Assembly: GCA_020881915.1 (NCBI GenBank)
Contig: JAJFPB010000002.1
Location: 2,728,001-2,792,000 of the forward strand
Reading direction: 5' to 3'
From: Paramyrothecium sp. XJ0827
Taxonomy: Eukaryota > Ascomycota > Sordariomycetes > Hypocreales > Stachybotryaceae
Length of the DNA stretch: 64,000 nt
The position numbers and the translations under genes were made by a program. Numbering within the stretch: position 1 is the stretch's first letter; the number at the start of each line of letters is the position of its first letter. Shown here piece after piece: positions 58,110 to 64,000 of the stretch. A model generated the notes under the pieces. The model saw only the letters and a program-made list of their open reading frames with translations. It was not told where the DNA came from and searched no databases.

Positions 58110-60751
58110 GCTTCTGACAATTGAGGACGGGGAGGAACGTCGAGGGCCAGCGAGGCAGCGCGCCCGTTAAACCGAGGCCTCGAGCGAGACCAAGGTCCTG
58201 GGCGCGGTTGCAGCACAGCCGATTGCCAGAGGCCTATGGTCCATCAATGAGCCCGTCCTGGTAGTGACAGGTTGTTGAGGGTGTTCCCTAGACTTTCGAA
58301 GAGGCGTGGGTTTGTTGATTGCGCGGAGGTATGAGCTGGTCGAGTGACGATTGGAGGGTGGAGTGGCTCGAGAGCCGAGGACCGCCCGCGGATGATGGCC
58401 GGGAACCCGCTGGTGGCTGGCTGTAGATGCGGACGGAGGAGAGGAGAGGAGGGGGAGGTTGGAGAAGGAGGAAAGGTGGAGGATGGAGGAGCGATGTGGG
58501 TGGGATAGAATGAGGAGGTTCGAGTCAAGAGTTGCAGGCAAGGCAAGGTATGAGGGCGAGAGCTGGTCCTGGGGCAGGCAAGCTTGGTGATGGTAGTGAT
58601 GAGCAGAATGACGGTTGATGCAGGCCAGGTTCCTTGTACAACATCCGTGGTCGGACGATAGAGGCTGGTCAGTGCTGGGCGGGAGGTTCTGGGTACCTTG
58701 CCCCATGAAGTAGCGTAGCGTAGCGCCCCTCTGGCGCCGTGACTGTTTGAGCCTTTGCCCGTAGTGGCTGTAGTGGGGAAATGCCAGCTAAGGAGGGGTT
58801 CCAGAAGCTAAGCCAAGCACCTAAACCTTACGGTCAACGTGAGCCAGCGGAGGCAGCACGAACGAGCAAGTGAAGGTGAAGGTGACAGGAGAAGAGGGGG
58901 GTCATGGATGAATGAACCCCTCACCATCAAGCCCAATTCTCTTTTCGTCTTCTCTCATCCCTCCCGCCGTTTTTCGATGCACCCTGCTTGTCTGCCTCTC
59001 GCGATGTCGCTCTGACGTCGACTTGCAGCGCCCCAGCGCCAGGGCCCTGTTCGCTCTTGTGTCGAACGCACCTGAAGCAGGCCACCTCAGCTGCTTGATC
59101 GTCTTTATTCGTCCTAGCATGAAATTACTCGCGCAGCAACACCAAACGAAACATTTTGGTCCCTGCGGGGCTACTATAGTCTCTGCCGCCTCTGAACCAG
59201 CCCCATATGGTAGACTGTTGTCGTCGTTATTTCGCTAATATCTCTTTACCAACTTGGTACATTTAGTGGCATTCTTGAAACCTCGGCATGGACCATGGGG
59301 CAGTCTCTTTTACACGGCTTGGAAACCTCGCCAACGACAAAACTTGGTGCAAGAATCGCAATTCGGATTCACTCTGGACTCTGAAAATCCCCAAATTGTC
59401 ATAAAATCAAGTGCAATGGAAAATGAGGCAACTCAACGCAGCTCCTTTCCATAAACGCAGGAAGCCAACCGAAGATCCCCTGGCAGATTCAACTCACCGT
59501 ATCTCATGTTGGGCGCCACATTGCCAGCAACATGCCTGGGACCGAAGCTAGTAACGATAAGGAACTCGAAGAACTGCCCACTAGAAAACGTAGCGGACTT
59601 GATTCCGCAATCTACCTTTGCAGGTGCAAGCCAGTAGACGCCATCGCCTACCTGTAATCATAACCCCTCGTCTCTAACCTGCGATGGTCAAGTTCCGAGA
59701 ATGACACTGGGGTGCCAAAATACGTCTTATCGTAACGACATCGTCTTACGGCGGGGCACCACACGGAACAACTGCTCGAAATTGCCGGTCGATCTGTCCC
59801 AAGCGCTGCATATCCCGAGCGTAGCAGCCAATCAAGCAACTTGCATGCCGTTGATGCAGCGGAATCCATTTTGGAGGGTTAGACTGAAAGATCATCGGCT
59901 GTTATCTGCTCATGGTCGAATTGTTTGCGGCTCGATCTGCGTAGAGGGGTTGCTTAGTCCGCACAATAGGGGCAGAGCCGACAGGTTTCTACTTATTCCA
60001 TTCCAACAAAGGCGTGGGCGCAAATAGGCTTGTGGAAGCTCAGAATCCGCGGCCTGTTTTCGCAAAGCTACATTGGCTCAGGTTCTATTCTTAGCTTCTG
60101 ACAGGACGCTTGGTTGACGCGCGTAGCGCCATGTCTGATGCTACTTTGAAACGTGCTTGCGAATCTCAACTTTTCGACGGATCCTGGAACTTAGCTATGG
60201 CCCCTAGATCCAGACAAGGGTCTATCGCTGCGACGCCATTGTTTGCCATGCACGCTCAGTACACGCTCTGACATTCCTCGAGTGTCAGATATCCAATCTA
60301 GAGACACCGCCAGATGCCGATTTCAGATGATCGAACCTGGGAAAAGGCACCCAAGCGTACGGCCGTGTTGATTACAGTTTGAGACTTTAATTCTATTTAA
60401 AGCAGCAGTAACAGTCAACCACTACTGATCCTGACCTGACATGCTGGCCAATCTCATTCTAAAGCGGACCCATCAGCACCTTGGCCAAGCTGCTGTGATG
60501 ACCGGCCTGACGTACCGTTCGCGTTGGGCATGCAGGTAGGTGCTTGAACGACACCGTCGTGCTGCATGCAGATTCGCCGCTGTTGCTCCGTGTTGAGGGA
60601 ACGTCCTGACGGATCCACGATCCAGCCACGAGGCCGAGGTCATACGACAGCTCGGCCGTGCGGACAATGCTCGGAATTGCCTCTGGGTCGGCCTGCTCTC
60701 CACGAGGGTCGACGTGCTACAACTGACGCCTCAAGATAGCAATTGAGGCTC
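58110..60751. other. 2.6-kb gene-poor interval
   Basis: Upstream of the carrier and downstream of the TMA46-like gene. The part adjoining the carrier (58167-58706) is CT-rich on the coding strand and gives an open frame of Ser/Pro/His-rich sequence that I read as promoter and leader. Other frames (58912-59238, 59701-60027) are unrecognised. Possible tRNA B boxes near 58517 and 60330 fail stem pairing. Confidence 0.4.
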
Positions 60752-61882
60752 TCATGCAGTTGGTACTGGCACTTGCGCTTCCGGTTGCGCGGACGCGTCT
60801 GGAGTTGCAGTTCCAGACACACCAAGTCCTAGCAACCGATCTTCCTCCTTTTGTAACCGTATCGCTTCGGTCTCCCGTCTCAACTTCTCGAGGTTCCATG
60901 CATCGTCATCATCATCGTCGTCTGAATCCTCCACATCTTTCCACTTGCCACTCTCAAACAGGGCACGGCCAGTGTTCTCCTTCGCTGTGCGGGCTTGTTC
61001 CTCTGCTGCCTTTTTGTCGAGACGTTCCTTCTTCCACTTGGCGAACGTTTCAGGCGTTACAGGCGTCAGCGTGCCGGTGAGTTTGTGTCGCTCAGATTCG
61101 AGGAAGTCTTCGAGTGTCAAGGTCTTCAGCGGCGACTTATCCAACAGTGCCTTTTCTGCTGCCCTTTGTTCCTTCGTCTTGAGGACGAAACTAAATATTT
61201 TTGTTAGTGATCCGATTCCAAAGACACTCTTGGGTGGTGCAACATACCCAGGCGGCAGAGCATGCCTATACATGCATTTATCTCCTCCATTCGGGCAAAT
61301 CCAGAACCAACCGTATTTGCCTTCCTCAATAGCACTAACAAAGAACTTGCACACTTTGTCTGTTGTGGTTTTCTGGTTTCCTTTCTTGGACAAGACGACA
61401 GTCCGTAGTTTTTCCTCGTCCCAGTCGGCAGACGTTTCTACCTTCTTCTTCTCGTCTTCGTCTTCTCGAGTATCGGCATAAAGATTCTTCTTCTCCGTCT
61501 TGCGCTCGAGCGATAGGTCGTGTGAGAACTTGCACTTCTTGCCTTTTTCACAATCGCCTTTCTTGAAAAATATGCAGACTACAGTTTTGGGATCGACACC
61601 GAAAGGAACCTTCTGAATTTGGGCTGGCTTGTTGAGGAGCTCAGCGGCCTCACGCTTGGCGTCCTCGGCAGCCTTCTTCTCCTTCTCTCTGGCCGCCTTC
61701 TCGGCAGCCTTGCGCTTCTCTTCAGCAGAGCCGCCAGCCTTGAGGTTGGCCGCCATTTGCGCAATCTGTTTCTGTGCAACAGCGCCCTTCTTGTTCTTCA
61801 TACCAAAAGTCCGATCCTCGACCTGCTTGGTCGCAGACGGCTTCTTGCCGGGGCCGGGCTTCTCTGCTTTCTTGGGAGGCAT
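60752..61882 (-). CDS. TMA46: CCCH zinc-finger protein TMA46/ZC3H15 (DFRP1)
   Basis: Exons 61882-61248 and 61190-60752 (coding order) encode 357 aa. The 57-nt intron (donor GTATGT, branch CACTAAC, acceptor TTTAG) contains no stop and keeps frame, so an ORF caller would add 19 residues. Splicing restores the family motif ALPPGFVLKTKEQRAAEKAL. Two CCCH fingers are seen: CIFFKKGDCEKGKKCKFSH at about 106-124 and CKFF through CPNGGDKCMYRH at about 178-208. The DFRP region (LEDFLESERHKL, FAKWKKERLDKK) follows, then an Asp run and an acidic end. TMA46 binds the translational GTPase Rbg1/DRG1 and associates with ribosomes. The Lys/Ala-rich N-terminus MPPKKAEKPGPGKKPSATKQ is typical. Confidence 0.92.
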   Translation of the reverse strand: MPPKKAEKPGPGKKPSATKQVEDRTFGMKNKKGAVAQKQIAQMAANLKAGGSAEEKRKAAEKAAREKEKKAAEDAKREAAELLNKPAQIQKVPFGVDPKTVVCIFFKKGDCEKGKKCKFSHDLSLERKTEKKNLYADTREDEDEKKKVETSADWDEEKLRTVVLSKKGNQKTTTDKVCKFFVSAIEEGKYGWFWICPNGGDKCMYRHALPPGYVAPPKSVFGIGSLTKIFSFVLKTKEQRAAEKALLDKSPLKTLTLEDFLESERHKLTGTLTPVTPETFAKWKKERLDKKAAEEQARTAKENTGRALFESGKWKDVEDSDDDDDDDAWNLEKLRRETEAIRLQKEEDRLLGLGVSGTATPDASAQPEAQVPVPTA

Positions 61883-62428
61883 GATGGGCGGTGGCGGGGT
61901 AATCGAGAATATTCAATCTTGAAGTCGTCGGCGTATTCTTCGTGTCGTCCGTGTATCCGTCTAAATGCAGTGAAAAATAAGGGAAGATATCTTCGCCGCG
62001 CCACCAAAACACCCGGAGGTTGACCGTTGGGCAGACAAAATCAAAGACTTTTGTCCAAGTTCTAGTGGACGGCCTTGATTTGGTGAATGAAGTCACCCAA
62101 AGTCACGTGCGGGGCATTGAAGCGTGCAACTCCATGAAAGCGTGGGTGGGGCCCTTAGTTGTGGATCCACCCAATCCGGTTGGGTCGCTGGCAGCATCGG
62201 TACCTCCCCCCAGGCCCTGGATGTGGAGGTACAGCTGTCCTAAGCAGCATCAGAGTCGCAGAGCTTCATCGTCAATTCTGGAACTCCCAACGCAAAAGGA
62301 TTTGTAAGTTATTGTCCTTACGTTCTAGCAAGATCAGCTATTTGCTCTTGTCACTGACACACTACGGCACAGTCGATTTAAGGCCGATCCTAGCGTCGTA
62401 ATACGACGATTCGATTCGATTCGCAAAG
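61883..62428. promoter_or_regulatory. Bidirectional promoter TMA46 / OST4
   Basis: A 546-bp interval between divergent start codons of two ER- or translation-linked genes. Short open frames at 62020-62401 look spurious. A 5' UTR intron for OST4 cannot be excluded (donor-like GTAAGTTATT near 62306). Confidence 0.4.
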
Positions 62429-62575
62429 ATGATCTCCGACAACGACCTCTACAGATTGGCCGTCTTCTTGGGCACAACGGCAATGGTTTTGATTGTAGCC
62501 TACCACTTCCTCGAGATCAATGCTGCCAATTTGCCCGCGGCGGCGCGAAAAGTGGAGGCCTCGGAGAGCTCATGA
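62429..62575 (+). CDS. OST4: Oligosaccharyltransferase subunit OST4
   Basis: An intronless 48-aa micro-protein, too short for standard ORF scans. It starts MISDNDLYRLAVFLGTTAMV and continues LIVAYHFLEINAA, matching the OST4 family, whose yeast member is 36 aa: a short lumenal N-terminus, one membrane helix (about residues 8-27) and a brief cytosolic end. Ost4 stabilises the contact between the catalytic Stt3 and Ost3/6 in the ER oligosaccharyltransferase that N-glycosylates proteins. The extra 15 or so residues at the C-terminus (NLPAAARKVEASESS) are hydrophilic. The start is the first ATG after the TMA46 divergent promoter. Confidence 0.93.
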   Translation: MISDNDLYRLAVFLGTTAMVLIVAYHFLEINAANLPAAARKVEASESS

Positions 62576-64000
62576 TCGAAGAAAGGACACGATGCCCAGG
62601 AATCAGGTTCTCGCCACATAACGACCGCGCGAAAACACAAAGAGGAAAAGGGAGATGAATAGTAACTCGTGGATCGAAGGGCGTCGGCTACAACGGAGCG
62701 GGAATACTGTTACGGAGATCCTTGGTGTCGCTTGATAGGACGTCTATCTGGAACAAATGGTGCTGGGATATAAGACTGTTGCACGGGTGGGATTTCAAGC
62801 TTGTGAGGCCTCGAAAGTGATTCGAGACTGCTCAGTATCTGCCGGCATTCGCTCTGCGATTGCAATTCATCAAAGCAACATTGCGAGCATCGCGTGTTTG
62901 AGCGCAAGAATCCGCACGCACGGCTCGAGAAGCTGCATCAACAATAAGATTCAATAATACCCTGATTCACTATTCAACACCGGCGAACCATCATGTTTCG
63001 AGCATGACCAATTGCCTTGTATCCATAGCATAGTGGATTATGCCGTCAGGACATCTTCACTATTTGAAGTTCACAGCTCTGCTTGCATTCCTGGAGTCTG
63101 CACATTCGAGCATATGTCGAGACATTCACGGGGATTCTGTCCGCTAGAAACCATTCGGCCCATTGAATGTAGACTTGACTTGGTATTGCCGAGACACTCG
63201 TGAAGGAATTTGGCCGTTGAAAACCTTGCTTTTGATGCTTGCTGCATTCACCCTTTTTGAGCTGCGTGACGTGGAAGGCTACTTGATAAGGTCGCCTTTT
63301 CAGCATGGTGAGTCAAGGGAAGGGAATCTTCCGAAGGGCGAAAGGAGCGCCATGGCGCACGACCAGGAACTGGGCTTACTGTACCTACTTGGCCAGTAAC
63401 CTATCGCAGCCCATCAATGCACCCCGTAAAGTCATCTTAGGATGTGCGGTTCAGCTCGGCCGACACGGTCAGGTTAAGGCCATCCTTGAAGCCGCCCCAT
63501 CAAGGTTATGCAGTGTTTACTTGCGATGTTGTCATCAGCCCAAGTGAAGTTACTGCTGCATTGGGTACCGAACACGCACTTTGCCCACCTAATGTTACTT
63601 TTGGCTCAGGTATCTGCTCAATTGGGTACCTCGCCCTTGGGGAGTAATCTGCAGCACGCGTCCTGTAAAGGCTGAGGCTAACTTAGCTTACCTTAGGCTG
63701 ACCACTCCAACAGAACCCCCCTTTGCCCAAGTAAAGTACCTGAGGCAGGCAGGTCCATTAGCTCCCTCCCCTCCTACCTTACTTACCCTTGCACTCTTCG
63801 TCTCCCTTTCTTCGACTTGTACTTACTCCCTTCATCAGAGATCCCATCCCTCCACGCAACCGTCAGCCTCTCTTCTAGATCATCCACCTTTTTCTCTTCC
63901 AAAGAAACCGCGCGCTATTCTTGTCGCGTCATCTTTCTCTTTTTCCACCGCGACGCTTTCTTAATACACACACTTGCCATTAGTCGACTTGACCTTTCGC
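62576..64000. other. Right-edge intergenic region, likely promoter of a gene beyond the window
   Basis: No gene is supported in this 1.4 kb. The part from about 63660 carries TTACCTTAGG and CCTACCTTACTTACC elements, then an uninterrupted pyrimidine-rich tract (about 63750-64000) typical of a promoter and 5' leader on the plus strand, so a + strand gene probably starts shortly past 64000. Confidence 0.45.

Noticed and set aside
58167..58706. 179-codon minus-strand frame just upstream of the mitochondrial carrier
   Set aside because: Ser/Pro/His/Leu-rich translation of CT-rich leader sequence; carriers of this type do not have such an extension and it is out of frame with the carrier start.

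Overview
The window is nuclear DNA of a filamentous ascomycete, most likely a Sordariomycete. This is inferred from many short GT-AG introns (about 50-130 nt) with CTAAC/CTGAC branch motifs and C/T-rich acceptors, from pyrimidine-rich 5' leaders, from gene families such as LTE1, a YAG7-like protein and fungal GT31-like transferases, and from a dispersed single 5S rRNA gene. I saw no mobile element, CRISPR array, secondary-metabolite cluster or recognisable tRNA. The exon models below were assembled by hand by matching splice sites, reading phase and known family sequence.

Layout, left to right: LTE1-type RasGEF (+, 115-5628); ribosomal protein uS2/RPS0 (-, 6913-7974), divergent from mitoribosomal uS15m (+, 8323-9322); V-ATPase subunit d/VMA6 (-, 9534-10799), divergent from NOP58 (+, 11294-13257); stomatin-like SPFH protein (-, 14502-15716); a 2.8-kb gene-poor interval; APC10/DOC1 (-, 18551-19805); an aquaporin with a long N-terminal extension (+, 21929-23614); a type II membrane GT31-like glycosyltransferase (+, 25545-27114); a small coiled-coil protein (+, 29554-30309); a secreted or vacuolar aspartic peptidase (-, 31180-32580); the ER Hsp70 LHS1/GRP170 ending in HDEL (-, 33313-36411); a GFA/CENP-V-type zinc protein (+, 37694-38434); a YAG7-like protein with an RGG tail (-, 38891-40456); a tiny four-exon CENP-W-type histone-fold protein (-, 41079-41502); a 5S rRNA gene (+, 41806-41924); prefoldin subunit 4 (+, 42664-43239); an MFS drug:H+ antiporter-like transporter (+, 43934-45783); a large disordered protein of unknown function (-, 46291-48872); cobalamin-independent methionine synthase MET6 (+, 51285-53695); an AT-hook protein (+, 54507-56354); a mitochondrial carrier (-, 56819-58109); a TMA46/ZC3H15-type CCCH protein (-, 60752-61882); and OST4 (+, 62429-62575). 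The right edge looks like the promoter and leader of a gene lying beyond the window.

Most genes are housekeeping and functionally unrelated: translation and ribosome biogenesis, the ER secretory pathway (LHS1, OST4), cell cycle and kinetochore (APC10, CENP-W, LTE1), and methionine synthesis. I find no operon-like logic and no convincing new multi-gene system. The most informative items are those a simple ORF scan misses: the 5S rRNA gene with covarying helices, the CENP-W and OST4 micro-genes, the RGG-tail exon of the YAG7-like gene that lies in a different frame from the longest ORF, a stop-free 57-nt intron in TMA46, and a perfect CYS3-type palindrome upstream of MET6.
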